Counted from the first letter of the stretch, positions 38,909 to 50,870 are shown. The stretch: 64,000 nt of DNA from Pilaira anomala (GCA_025716855.1 JAIXMQ010000092.1:20725-84724); one strand, 5' to 3'. Translations and numbers: made by a program. Notes: generated by a model from the sequence alone, not told the origin.

Positions 38909-40174
38909 ATTTAAAAAAAAAAAAGGTAAAGAGCAAATAAAAGTATTGAGAATAAACAAAAACAATCAAGATAAAAAAAAAAAAGTAAATAAAAAAAATA
39001 TATATATCAAAAACAGAGAGACAGAGAGAGATGATTATCAATTGAACCAAAAATAGAGAAGAAAAAAAATATCGGGGCAAAGAGGTTTCTCAAAAAAACT
39101 GAGCGAAAATATACCCTTTATAAAGATTTCCCAGAAGTTCCTGTCAAACTATCTTACTCCGTCACAAAACAGTCTCATTTCATCAAGTGTCGTTTAGGAG
39201 CATTATATCCTTAAAACAGGTTTGTTTACATGTTTGTTCATGTGATTACATATTAACCTATGCACTTTTTCACAAATATAAATCTTTTTGTTATGTACAT
39301 CATAAGCAAAAAAAAAAAAAAATAACATTACCATGCGAGACAAGCTGGAGCCATACTATCGATATCACTTTTAAAGACTCGTCACTATCATTTTGGCCGG
39401 GAAAGTATTAGCAATCTTGCCCAAAGGCATATACGGTGTTTCTCTATCCAATTCATTTTTTTTTAAAAGAGTTTATAACACTCTCGACAAGATGGTGTTT
39501 CTAATAAGATTTTCGTCCAATTTGTTTTTGTCGTTGGCAAGCATAAATCAATGTTCGATGCCTTTAACGATTTATCTAGTTAAAACATTACATTTATCAG
39601 AAAACCAAAGCTGTAGCTCAACTCATATAGAAGCGCCATTCAATCGTTCAAGACAAATATGCTTGTATTGTTTTGGTATTTCTGGTCTAACTAATAAAAA
39701 AAAAAACTTAAATCTATGTGTGTGCGTCTGAGGCTACAAAATATTTAATCTGTTTTATTTTAAACAGCACTTGAAGGAAGACAATAGTCTTCCTTTCGGA
39801 CTGAATGTATTTTCTGTTTTTTTATAGCAGTTTATGTATGCGGTTTTTTGTCGTTATCGTGCTTTTCGCATCACTACGTACATGTACTTGTCTATTAAAA
39901 TAAGCAAGAATTCAATAAGATAGTCAACAATAAGAAATTTGAAGGTGTAACATAAATTTTGTTAAATACATCTATAGCCGTGAGTGTTTTTTTTTCGAAT
40001 AGTATTTAACATGAACCATTCAGGTACACTCGGAACGGGGAAAGAAAAAAAAAAGTTACCTTACTACCCCGTCACAAGGACAGTCTCATCTAAAAAAACT
40101 ACGAATAATTAGAGAACATAGAAATGAAATACCTTTTTATCCCCTTTTTTTCCATAACAAATATAATAAAAACA
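38909..40174. promoter_or_regulatory. Shared divergent promoter region of URE1 and UREG
   Basis: The 1.27 kb between the opposing starts of urease and UreG should carry promoters of both. No GATA-type or other site can be claimed with confidence. It also contains an open frame without ATG at about 39395-39731. Its minus-strand reading has phrases like FLVRPEIPKQYKHICLERLNG broken by stops, possibly an old coding relic. Confidence 0.4.
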
Positions 40175-41384
40175 ATGACAAACACTTGCCGTTTCGAAGA
40201 GCACGCTTCCTCTGCTCAAAAATCCCATGATGATGGTCATGGTCATCAACACCAACACGCCCACGACGCTCATGATCACGGCCACACACACGAACAAATG
40301 GATTCTCCTGGTAGATACCAAGAACGTCCTAAAGCCATCTATGATAACCGTGACTGGTCCGAAAGAGCCTTTACTGTTGGTATTGGAGGGTAAATATACT
40401 GTTCTGACGCGTTTCATAACAAATCTGTATACTTATGCCCCTTACTTAATAAGTCCTGTAGGTTCTGGTAAGACTGCATTGATGTTGGCATTATGTCAAC
40501 GTCTTCGTGAAAAATACTCTCTTGCTGCTGTTACAAACGATATCTTTACCAAAGAAGATACCGAGTTCTTGGTACGTAACGCTGCTTTACCTGAAGACCG
40601 TATTGCCGCTATTGAAACTGGTGGTTGTCCTCACGCTGTAAGTTTCTTTCGTTTTTTTTTTAAAAAAAAAAGTGTATATATCTAAAACCTTAATTTTCTG
40701 TATATAGGCTATTCGGTAACACAAACACACAGCTTTTTTTTTTCGAAAAAAGAGAATCACTAACGCTTATCTTATCTATAGTGAAGATGTTTCTGCAAAC
40801 TTGAATGCTTTAGAAACACTCCATAGTAAATTCAACACTCAACTTTTATTGATTGAGTCTGGTGGTGATAATTTAGCTGCTAATTATAGGTATACTATTT
40901 GATAATACCCCGTACAAATATAGAATAATACCTCTCTAATCTTTTTTTTTTCGTTTTGTGTAGCCGTGAATTAGGTAACACTTAATATTTCCTATCTTTA
41001 ATGCCGCCTCCACCCGTGTATTAACACTTTTATTTTTCATTTAATAGCGGATTATATCATTTATGTCATCGATGTTGCTGGTGGTGATAAAGTACCTAGA
41101 AAAGGAGGTAAGAAGATGTTTCAAAAAATAAAATCATATGCTTTGAAGTTAACTTATAAACATTAGGACCTGGTATTACTCAAAGTGATTTATTAGTTGT
41201 CAACAAGACAGATTTAGCTGAAATCATTGGTGCTAATTTAGACGTAATGGCTCGTGATGCCAAAAAGATGAGAGGTGATGGCCCTACCGTATTTGCTCAA
41301 GTCAAGAATGGTGTTGCTATGGACGAAATTATTTCTCTCATCTTGGGTGAATGGCGTGCAAGTGGTGCTGCTGAATCTGCTTAA
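40175..41384 (+). CDS. UREG: Urease accessory GTPase UreG
   Basis: SIMIBI GTPase that delivers nickel to urease with UreD/UreF. Seven exons: 40175-40389, 40454-40637, 40708-40715 (8 bases), 40782-40889, 40964-40974 (11 bases), 41048-41107, 41167-41384; together 267 residues. A His-rich N terminus ([18 protein letters not shown]) probably binds metal. Then come the P-loop [24 protein letters not shown], the metal-binding [18 protein letters not shown] (CPH motif), [17 protein letters not shown], the switch II-like [16 protein letters not shown] and the G4 motif NKTDLAE. The two micro-exons are demanded by the conserved words AIRED and SRELAD, which cross them. An upstream in-frame ATG (40124) would add 17 hydrophobic residues; 40175 is preferred. 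Confidence 0.95.
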
Positions 41385-41495
41385 AAAGCCCAATTATTGG
41401 GAATCCCAACAAAACGGAGTATAAAATAACATGATACAATAAACAAATATTTTTTTCCTTCCCTTTCTCTTCCCTTTAAACTTTTATTTTCTGTC

Positions 41496-42734
41496 ATGGT
41501 TGAGTGTTCTTTAGTTACTGCTTTTGCAGCTATCGGTGCTGCCTTTATTGGTTTCAAAGTCTTGACACTTTTTAAGACACTTTTTGATAGTTATGTAGCT
41601 TCTGGTATTTCTGTAAGTTTTTATACGCGACATCTCGAAAATATACTTATACCCATGAACTTTTATTAACATGGTAAAGTAGCTCAAGAAATTCGGTGCT
41701 GGTGAAGGTGCTTGGGCAGGTAAAGTTTTCTTTTTTTTAACGCGAAAGAGAGGGGCAAAAGGCTAATATCGTTTTAGTTGTTACTGGTGCTACTGACGGT
41801 ATTGGCAAAGAATTTGCTTTACAACTCGCCAAAAACAAGTTTAACGTCTTATTAATTTCTCGTACTGCTTCTAAATTGGAATCTGCTGCTAAGGATATCT
41901 GTAAGTATATACAACACACAAAAGAGAGAGTATGAAAGGAAATGTCTAATTGTTTTTATCTTTGATAAGCCGAACAATTTGGTGTGGAAACAAAGACTTT
42001 TGCAATGGATTTCACAAAGGGTGATGCAGAAGATTTCAAAAAAGTTGGTGAAATCATCAACTCAATTCGTGTAGGTGTATTAGTCAACAATGTAGGTGTC
42101 AATCATGACATTCCCACTCCTTTTGCTGAAGAAGACGATACAATTATCAACAATATTATTGAAGTCAACATTAAGGGTCTTATGAAAATGACTAAACTTG
42201 TGCTTCCTCAAATGAAGGAAAATCACAAAGGTCTTATCTTCAATATGGGTTCTTTTGCTGGTTTAGTTCCTACTCCTTATTTATCTGTGTATTCTGCCGG
42301 TAAAGCATTTTTGTCTACTTGGTCTCAAGCTTTAGGTACTGAGGTTGCCAAGGATGGTATCGTTGTCGAACATGTCAATACTTATTTCGTCGTTTCTGCT
42401 ATGAGTAAAATTCGTAAGCCTTCTCTTTTGATCCCTACCCCCAAGAACTATGTTGCTAGTGTCTTGCGTAAGGTTGGTGTTCCTTGTGGCGCTAACGTTC
42501 CTTTCACTTCTACTCCTTACCCTATGCACGGTGTTGCTAACTGGGCTATTAACAATTTGTTCACCAACCAATTCTGGGTTACTCAAAACGATAGTAAGTC
42601 TTTTACGTATATACACTGCAAATATTTATATTTATATTGACATTTTTTTTTTAATTACAGACATTCAAAAGGATATTCGTAAGAGAGCTTTGCGTAAGCG
42701 TGAGCGTGAAGCCGCTGCCCGCAAGACAGAGTAA
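41496..42734 (+). CDS. IFA38: Very-long-chain 3-oxoacyl-CoA reductase
   Basis: Reduces the 3-keto intermediate of fatty-acid elongation at the ER with NADPH (yeast Ifa38/Ybr159w, animal HSD17B12). Exons 41496-41612, 41683-41719, 41778-41900, 41970-42593 and 42661-42734 join in frame to 324 residues. An N-terminal hydrophobic segment ([20 protein letters not shown]) anchors it. Short-chain dehydrogenase motifs: VTGATDGIG (TGxxxGxG), LLISRT, LVNNVGV (NNVG), FNMGSFAG (catalytic Ser) and YSAGKAF (YxxxK). The C terminus [12 protein letters not shown] is basic and ends RKxx, resembling a dilysine-like ER retrieval signal. All introns are 50-70 bases. It follows UreG in the same direction, 111 bases after its stop. 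Confidence 0.93.
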
Positions 42735-42844
42735 AAAAAAAAAAAAATCAATCAATCAAAAAAAAAAAAAAATAAAAAAATAACCGTTGTTTTGACAACG
42801 AAAATAAAATAAAATACGAGTTTATTATGTAATACACTTTTTTC

Positions 42845-44719
42845 TTATTTGGCAGGTTCATATAACCAAGCATAAAGCGTTTCGTACTGTTGAATAAATG
42901 CATCGACTAGAAACTTGGGTGAATCTTTTGTAATTGCTGCAACATTCTATTTTTTTTTAAAAAAAAAAAAAATTAATATAACACAAAAAAAAAAAAAAAA
43001 AAAACTATAATAAAGTAGGCACTTACAAGACAATGCGTAGACTGGGGAATAATAATCGATTTTGACAACCCACTATCAAATTTTCTACGTAACTCTAAAC
43101 TATTCACACTCAATTCTCTCCAACTATCCCATTCACCATCAATCCAAATCGTTCTTTCCAACTCAAGACTCCATCCACCATAAGCCTTATTAATACCTTC
43201 TGCATTCGGTACAGACGGTACCCCATATTTACCAAACAGCGATTGACATAAATCAAGATAATGCTTATAGTTAAACTTTCTTGAAACAATACTAGGCAAC
43301 CTCTCTGGTGGGGCCGCTTGATAATATCCAAACTCAATACATGTTTGCCATAACCAAGCCATATCAGTATTAGTATACGTACCGCCAAATTCAACATCAG
43401 TACTATTCAACTCCACAAGACATTTTTCAAGATTTTTTGTTCCAGAATCACAAAGTGTGGCCATTGAGACTTGATTAATATATTTTGAATAGGATACCAA
43501 GTTTGTCTCAACATCATTCGCATCCGCCGAGAGATATGGACACACAGTTTCTTCAAATGCATTATAAGTATGGTTGATTCCATACTGCCAAGCTAATGCA
43601 ATATTACCCATTAAAACTAATCATTTTTTTTTTTTTTAGTATATTTATTAGATTTCAATGTTAATTCTGTTACTTTACTTTGTCCGAAAGTTTGATCATA
43701 AAGATTTTGGGAATAAAACAACTTTTTTACTTTAGTTACTTCGTCTTGAGATCCATGGAACAGTATTTGATCGATATACGCAATCACCTTTTGTAGGGCT
43801 GAGATACATTGTTTAGGCCCGTACCGCATAATTGGATCAAAGTATTGATAAAAATCTACATCCGCTTGCACTGGTGCAGAAGAAGAGACAGCCGCAAAGA
43901 ATAATTCTGGGTATGTATCTTTCGCCCAAGCTGCAAGTGAGCCACTATAACTACAACCATACACTACTGCTTTGGTTTTTGGGACAGGCGGTACATTTAT
44001 TTTTTCAAACTGTAATTTATTTATATATGTATATATAAAAGAGTTTTTTTTTTTTTAAAAAAAAAAAAGACAAGATCGAAATGTAAATATTCTTACCTCA
44101 ATATTTGAAATCAGATATGCCATATCAGCAAGCGCCTGTTTTGTATTGAATGTTTCTAAATCTTCTTTGGTATGCTCCTAAATATATATGAGTACATGCA
44201 TTTATATAGTTATAAAATGTAATAAAATACGTACAAAGAAAGCATTCACTTCAGGCCCTGAAGAGCCATAAAATCGATGCTCCATGATAATTAAAATACC
44301 ATTCAATTTTTCTGCTAATTGTGCCATAGTTGATACCTTGACAAACATAGCAGCGCGATCAGCTGCAGACTCTCCTACATTGTACACTATAAGAGATATG
44401 TTAATACCTTCACATTTAAAAAAGGTTCTAAACAAACATAAGATATAGAAAGCTTACAAATAATAGGCCCATTCGATTTGTAATAATCCGAGTTCATCCA
44501 ATACCTATTATCAAAGGTTTTTCTATTGGTATCATTAAAATGATCCAAAGGCATCTCCATATAAAATGCACCGTATTTTTTATCTGGAACGGGGAAAGAG
44601 CCTGTCTTTTGTTCTGTATGTCGCAGGATTGTTTTATCCAGAAGATGCTTTTGAAGCAATGAAGTTGCTGATGTACATACAACCAATAAGAATAAAATCG
44701 CAAGTCTTAGTTTTATCAT
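42845..44719 (-). CDS. Serine carboxypeptidase S28 family (prolyl carboxypeptidase-like)
   Basis: Secreted or vacuolar serine peptidase. Exons 44458-44719, 44235-44386, 44097-44177, 43679-44009, 43027-43616 and 42845-42946 join in frame to 505 residues. Signal peptide: MIKLRLAILFLLVVCTSATS. Family motifs: FYMEMPLDHFND, RYWMNSDYY, NVGESAADR, IMEHRFYGSS, the nucleophile elbow YGCSYSGSLAAW (Ser) and a C-terminal block with IWIDGEWDSW and PQSTHCL (catalytic His). Several NxT/NxS sequons fit secretion. The start is the ATG at 44719; upstream in-frame sequence has no ATG. It converges with the reductase gene (110 bases between stops). Confidence 0.92.
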
Positions 44720-47258
44720 AGTATAAGCCAAATAAAAAAAGTTATATAATGAAAAAAAAAAAAGAATATATTTTGTAGATTGCTACTTATACTTTTTGTT
44801 GATCTGATAGCTCGCCAAGAGCAGAAGAGTAATATTATTTCCAAGATGTACAACGTTTTGTAATCATTAGAGAAAGAGCTTTGACAAAAGCTGACATATA
44901 CTGACACGCATATTTACGTTGATTTACTAAATTTCTGGTACAAAAAAAACAATAAAGGGAATAATATTATTATCTCAAAAGATGTGCAACCATTTGTAAT
45001 CATCAGAGAGAGAGAGCTTTGTTAATAGTAGAGACGAATTGGATTTTATACATCATGTTCACGTTAATTTTTGCTTATGAATTTTTCAGGAACACATTTT
45101 TTTTCTAAAGAAACGAGATTATTTAATTTTATGAGCACTAAGGTTACAAAGAAAATAGCGCTTTAAGAAAACAAATTGAAATCAACATATACAAATATCC
45201 TCAATGTGTTCTTATTTTATAATATACGATCAATACAAGAACGCAAAAAAAAAGGGGGGGGGAGAGGGGGAGTGTGTCTTTTTCGTGGGTCTCAACATGA
45301 GTGTGTCAAATGAAAGTGGTAATATAAATAAAACCATAATATTCATTAACTAATAAAAAAAAAAAATTCGGAACCCAATAAAGTCAACGATCCGAAAATT
45401 CCAAACATCCGTATAACGTAATCTGACATTTCGTCTCCTTCCTTAATATTTGTTTCAATAAATATGATATTTTTTAATGTGGTTGGATTTTCATGTCAAT
45501 TTCAATTATACTAGTTTGCCCCAACATTGTATATTAATAACTATAAATAAATTTTGATTATTTCATATACAATTAACTTGTAAACCAACACTACTGAGAA
45601 CAATCAGATAAATACTTTATTCATTATTCACTAGTGCTATTAATACAAAACCAAATTTAGCAATTTTTATTAGAAGATACAGTCTTATGTAAATCAATTT
45701 GAATCGTATGATGTAAAATCAGATCTCACAAAAGACTATTTGTGTGAGATTTGGAGAATCTGGGTGGCTATAGTCAGTTATCTGTCGTTAATTTAAACCG
45801 GCTAAGCATATCTTTATACCCTTTTCTGCTTATATCAGACCCTTCTGAGTCGTTCCCTCCAATAATATTTTTTTTTTGATAAAAAAATGGCGTCTTGAAT
45901 AAGTCTATAAGTAAGGGAAATAATGCACTTAAAATTTTTATCTGAAAAAGGGTTATAGAATGAAGATTTTTCAATCAGTTCATTTCATACCTGATGTTGC
46001 TTTAACTAATATCATTGCTGAGTAAAGAAGAGTATAATTCTAAAACTCAATTGAATAGTCTAACTAGTTTCACAGCTTCAAATTTATAACAGGCTCATTT
46101 ACTTTCTTTCCATGGAACCCAAACCCAATATGGTAGAATCGAAGGGATCAACCGACTTCCTTCAGGGCCGTTTTAGTGTATTTACTGACGACCCTTTAGC
46201 GTAGGGAGCTTTTCATATGTTCAACTAAAAAAACCATAAAATCTATATGTATTTACGACCAAAAAGTTCGCACATTATTTTCTTACCATCAAGTAATCAA
46301 GTCCATCCGATGTATCGATAAAGTCATTTAATTTACCAAAGCCTTGAAGACATTTAAATACGATAATCAAGAATTTCCTTAACTTTATTTCTATCTCAGT
46401 TGAGCTCATCAATGTCCTTTTTGTATCAAATGCTATTTTCCCGGAGCAAAGATCAGTCTACTAGTTATTATTTTATAACCCAATAGTAATCTTATATAAA
46501 TTTTAAGGCCTTAACTTTTTCGTGATCAAAATACTGAGATTCTCTTGTTGACGATAGGGAACCAAATATAACACAAAAGCTGGGATTAGTCACTTACCAA
46601 ATCCAATTGGCTATGCTTGCGTGTACGATGCGCTCCTTAATTTATTTGATCGCACGGGACCGATGCCTACAATGTAGCTTTATGTTTTCTTCGGGCACCA
46701 AGTTTATTCACCAAATTTTTAAGTTAACAAAACGGATCCAGAATTGCCATTTTGAAATTCACCTTCCATTACTTTTATCTAAAACAAAAATTGAATAATA
46801 TCTTTCTCTTTGACAGCAAGATAATCCTAAGCTCTCACCTACGATATTTCAACATAAAGATTTTTTTTTTTTTGCAATCGTGGAAAACCTGTTAGTCTGC
46901 AATTGAAGTTGACTCTTACAATTTTTAGTTTCTTATACAAATTCATTTATTTACATAAGGCTGTCAAAGCCTTTTAGAAGCATACGCGGTGCATTGGGGC
47001 TGTAATATTAATATTACCGTTTTTATGCTTGTTCCCTAAGTCCCATTTCACTTTTTACGTAAATTATATTTAATACATATATTTCATTTTTTACTATTTT
47101 AAAAGATATTCAGAATTGAAATTGCATATTAAAAAAGCAACTTTCACATGATATTATTTTCAAAGCTAATTTTAACGTGAAGACTTTTAAGGGTATCAAG
47201 TCATAACATATTTCAAAAATTAACTACCGAATTTTAAAGGTAAATTCTTGGGGCGCCA

Positions 47259-47264
<6 letters not shown>
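44720..47264. other. Accessory stretch with coding relics
   Basis: 2.5 kb upstream of the S28 peptidase. It starts with a diverged tandem duplication (44823-45095). Between about 45770 and 46800 minus-strand frames contain coding-like fragments interrupted by many stops (for example NDSEGSDISRKGYKDMLSRF), which I read as decayed coding sequence of unknown origin. No intact gene is seen. Confidence 0.45.
44823..45095. repeat. Diverged tandem duplication, about 130-base unit
   Basis: Two adjacent units share AATATTATT, GATGTRCAACxxTTTGTAATC, ATYAGAGAnAGAGCTTTG and CACGTTAATTT-like words in the same order, just upstream of the peptidase gene. Divergence is substantial. Confidence 0.6.
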
Positions 47265-47290
<26 letters not shown>

Positions 47291-47945
47291 CGATTTGTGA
47301 CGCAGGCTTTTAGCCTTTGGAGTTACTGATTGTGGTGTAGATGGGTTTATGTGGTGCCTTTTGAGCTTATACATTAACCAAAGGATTCATAATAAATGCT
47401 AAGATAAATAATAATGATAAAAAATAAAAGTCTAGCTGTAAAAGATAATGTATAATCTAGAGGGAAAATTATTGGATGGTACATGAAGACAAGACACTAT
47501 AACAAAAAAGAATGATTTTATTTATGTATATCACAACATGTCAAAGGGAATTAAGTTGAATCTGGACTTTTTTCTTATTACTTTTTTTTTATTACAATAA
47601 TTATTTAAAAAAAATTACTAGTGCTTTAGCCTTTACAATCCGGAAAGAAAAAGTTTCTGAATTCAAAGTTTCCCAAGACAAACCACGAGGAGGTCCACTA
47701 GCTGAAGTCTCAAAAATAAGAATGCAACGGATAAGTACAACAACACAACAATCAATGATAATATTTTTCTTAGAGATGACTACCAAGATAAGAACCATCA
47801 ATCCAACTCTCCCTTCGATATTCGTATGGTTTTACGTGCCATTACACCCAGGATTAAACTGCACGAACCGCTCGTAAACGAGGACGGAAGAGAAGGAGAC
47901 AGGACTTACCAAGATAGAACATACTCGCCAAAAAATAGAATCACT
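47265..47945 (+). repeat. Dispersed repeat family, copy 2
   Basis: Same family as 13925-14765 (there inverted). It begins beside a 30-base A run (47260-47289) and ends near CCAAGATAGAACATACTCGCC. On the minus strand it carries a 22-codon frame starting MFYLGKSCLLLFR and a frame starting MVLILVVISKKNIIID; the second is intact to 47601. Copy 3 follows about 40 bases on in the same orientation, giving a tandem period near 230 bases for the core. Confidence 0.8.
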
Positions 47946-47984
47946 AACTGCTGCGGTGTTGTGGCAACAATCAACCTTTGATCA

Positions 47985-48175
47985 TAATACTTTCCTTTGA
48001 GATGACATCTACCGAGATGAGAACCATCAATCCAACTCTCCCTACGATATCCGTATGGTTTTACGTGCCATTACACCCAGGATTGAACTGCACGAACCGC
48101 TCGTAAACGAGGACGGAAGAGAAGGAGACAGGACCCATCAAGATAGAGCATACTAGCCAGAAAATAGAACTCACA
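47985..48175 (+). repeat. Dispersed repeat family, copy 3 (core only)
   Basis: Core of about 190 bases, nearly identical to the core of copy 2 (GAACCATCAATCCAACTCTC, TACGTGCCATTACACCCAGG, CGTAAACGAGGACGGAAGAG). It lacks the distal end block. It abuts the 3' end of the possible small membrane-protein gene at 48181-48515. Confidence 0.85.
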
Positions 48176-48515
48176 AAACTTGATCATTGCTTTTACAAAC
48201 CCGTTGCATTGCTGAAACTGTTAGAAACTACTTGGAAACATAATATATATAAAAAAAAAATGACTTACCATCATAACAACAACCGTTTTGTCCTTTTGAT
48301 TTCAAGTTCCAGCAGACTACAAATAGCAATATTTCTAAAATGAGTGTTAGAAACTGTTAGAAACTGTTTGGAAACATAATATATATAAAATAAAATAAAA
48401 AGTAACTTACCATCATAGCAACAACAACTAAAGCAACACCAGTATTAGTCAGAGCAACACCTATCATAGCAACACCCGTCATAGCAGCACCTGTCATAGC
48501 AACACCACCAGCCAT
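48131..48515 (-). CDS. Possible small repeat-rich membrane protein
   Basis: From an ATG near 48515 a frame reads MAGGVAMTGAAMTGVAMIGV, a 15-18 base minisatellite (GVAMTG-like units). A GTAAGT intron at about 48355-48408 follows, then FLTLILEILLFVVCWNLKSK (membrane-like), a second GTAAGT intron and a short third exon ending about 48180. The intron-bearing module is itself duplicated: GTAAGT...TATATATATTATGTTTCCAA...TTTCTAACAG occurs twice, about 155 bases apart. The open frame continues upstream of the ATG to 48662 with hydrophobic sequence, so a further 5' exon may exist. No homologue is recognised; it could also be a relic. Exon limits are approximate. Confidence 0.35.
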
Positions 48516-49079
48516 AACAATAACCCGTAACACTAATAAACAAACACCCGGTGATGACAGCAGAAAATCGATACTATGGCACCATATTAACTGTATCACA
48601 AATAGAACAAGATACCCGACAAAAGAAACCCAGAAGCAACTGGTATTCAAATCTTTAAATCTTTATGCAGCAATACACTTAACCTCCCAGAAGTAAACTT
48701 CTAGGACCAGGAACTATCCCATGGTAAGTTAATTACAGATGAAGAATAAAGAAATGTCGAGATCTATACTAATCCGCAAGTAGAGAACTAATGCATTACA
48801 CTTCGAGAAGTGCTGATTGCGGCATGTCAAAACATTGTAAATGTTCCACGGTAAGAAAACCGCTACATTCGCATCACAATCAAACAATAGAACATCATAC
48901 TTTGCAAAAAAAAAAAAAAAAAAAAAAAAAGATAATAATGGGTATAAAAGGAGGAACAACAGGGTTATTTTGTATATTTTTTTTTATTCATAATCTTGAT
49001 GACGTTTCCAAAAAAAAAATGAGATAAAAAAAAAAGTGTGTCACAAAAGAACACACACTTGTTTCGATATTATACCATT

Positions 49080-49391
49080 TTACCCCTCTACTTTCTTCTT
49101 CTCATTAGACTGAAGCGCCGTAGAAACAGAATTTATTATTATCTTAGCTTAACATAAACGTAAAGGTTTTATTATTTTCAAACTAATGTTGTGATTACAG
49201 TCTTTGGTTAGAATGAAAGTTTAAGTGAGCTCCATGAGTGAATTGAAAAGCAGGTAAAGAAAAAAATACATACGAAAGAGCAACAGTGGAAATATTATTA
49301 CTCTATGTTATTTATAAAAAGAGGATATCTTTCAATCAACGAGTGTGTAGACATAACTACAACATTATTTCTGATTTGTGGTCTTATGTAA
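49080..49391 (+). repeat. Direct repeat D1
   Basis: About 310 bases matching 58401-58711 in the same orientation at roughly nine of ten positions by eye (shared: TTAGACTGAAGCGCCGTAGA, AACATAAACGTAAAGG, AGAGCAACAGTGGAAATATT, TTGTGGTCTTATG). It marks the left edge of a 9-kb segment. No TG...CA ends, primer-binding site or reverse transcriptase are seen, so it is not a clear LTR. Confidence 0.9.
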
Positions 49392-50324
49392 GCGTATTAT
49401 CAACAAGGTATCTTTGTAGGATTACCCCTCTTTTTTTCTTATAGATATACATACATACAGACAAAGACGGAAAAATAAAGAACATCATGGATATATTATT
49501 GGCCACCTTTTTTTTTTCTGTTCGTATACGTTAGTATAAAGTGAAATGGGCTGAATGTGATTCTACAATTAGTGTTAGTTACTATTTGATAAGTTGGACT
49601 CGTTTGCTGACTGAATATTTGATAAATAATTGGTTCAAGTCAAATAGATAACTACCATTAAAACTTTCATTATCCTGTGTTCTAAAGGAAGCTCCTTTTG
49701 TGTTACCAATCTTGTCTTCATTGGTTTAAATATTCAAAGAAAAAAGAATATGATAATAATTAAAAGGCATGATCATCTTTTCTTTTGCTTTTGGTACTTC
49801 TGCCAATCTTTATTTAGATTTCCTTAACAACTTTGAAATGATTAATGAAGACCTCCAATCTAATCCTTTCTAAACCCAAGCTTTGACTGAATATCTGGAA
49901 GAGCTACGTTAAAAGTTAAAACTACAACAGCAATTAACTTCCTCACACGATTCAGCTGTTACAAACATAGATTTGGATTATGACCCCCAAGACCAATTGC
50001 TTCTGATATCATCCCTACTGAGCAACTGCAACAAGCTCTATCTGGTAAAAGTGAGGGCTTTTTCGATCATCAATTGACGAGCTTGATAGACCTTCGCCTC
50101 AACTTTTGCTGTGAGTCACAAAAGAGAACCTACATAAAGCCATTCAAGCAACTGGTCGTAGATCACATCTCCAACAAAGCAATAGTTTTCTTGATAATAA
50201 TCAGCAACTAAGCCAAAAGGTTAAAAGACTTGATTCTCCTAATATTGGGTAAAATTCATCAAATGTTTTACCGTCGAATAATCGATCAAACTTCTGAAAC
50301 AATTCATATTCAACTTCTAATAGT

Positions 50325-50441
50325 TATTCTCACTAATTTCACACCATTATTCTCACTAATGTCACACCATTATTCTCTAACTTTACATCATTATTTTCTA
50401 ACTTCAAAATTTATTCTCTAACTTCACATCAATCTTCTCTA
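50325..50441. repeat. Tandem repeat, about 21-24 base unit
   Basis: Five or more imperfect copies of CACCATTATTCTCTAACTT-like units (variants ATTCTCACTAATTTCACACC and TTCTCTAACTTCACATCA). Confidence 0.8.
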
Positions 50442-50648
50442 AGGTTTCAATAATCTGACGAGAGATAAAAAAAAACTATACCGAAAGCAGCAAGACTGAA
50501 AGTTGTTTAAGTTAAGATTAAGATAAAAAAAACCGTTTATTTTCTTGTGTTAAAATTACCTAGCGATATCGATATTTCTTCTTACAATCCAGCTATCTCT
50601 AGATTCCTCTATTAAAGTAGTTGATTGCCCAGTGTATTTGAATGGATT

Positions 50649-50870
50649 TATTTTTATTTACTACCTTGTACTGAAACAAACTCTGTACCAGGTTCTTTAA
50701 TCTTTAATAAGTTGGAAGTGCTTCCGCAAGTCTCGTCCGTAACAGATTCAATTCGAGTATTTCTTGAAGCCGAAGAAACTTCAGTATAATCAGAGAAATG
50801 TGTTTCTTCAATTTCTTTAGCGTCGAGGCGATAATAGTTCTTTTTATTGAAATAGTTTCCTATTTTAGAA
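50649..50870 (-). pseudogene. Orphan 3' exon-like coding fragment
   Basis: After a plausible acceptor (CTAAAATAG) a frame reads YYRLDAKEIEETHFSDYTEV, continues through SSASRNTRIESVTDETCGST and ends VQGSK at a TAA. Composition is normal protein-like, but no upstream exon with a start could be joined confidently. Probably the tail of a decayed gene; family unknown. Confidence 0.35.

Noticed and set aside
39395..39731. 112-codon open frame in the URE1-UREG gap
   Set aside because: No ATG start; composition is Phe/Leu/Ser-rich as expected for reverse-complement reading of another sequence. The opposite strand looks slightly more coding-like but is full of stops.
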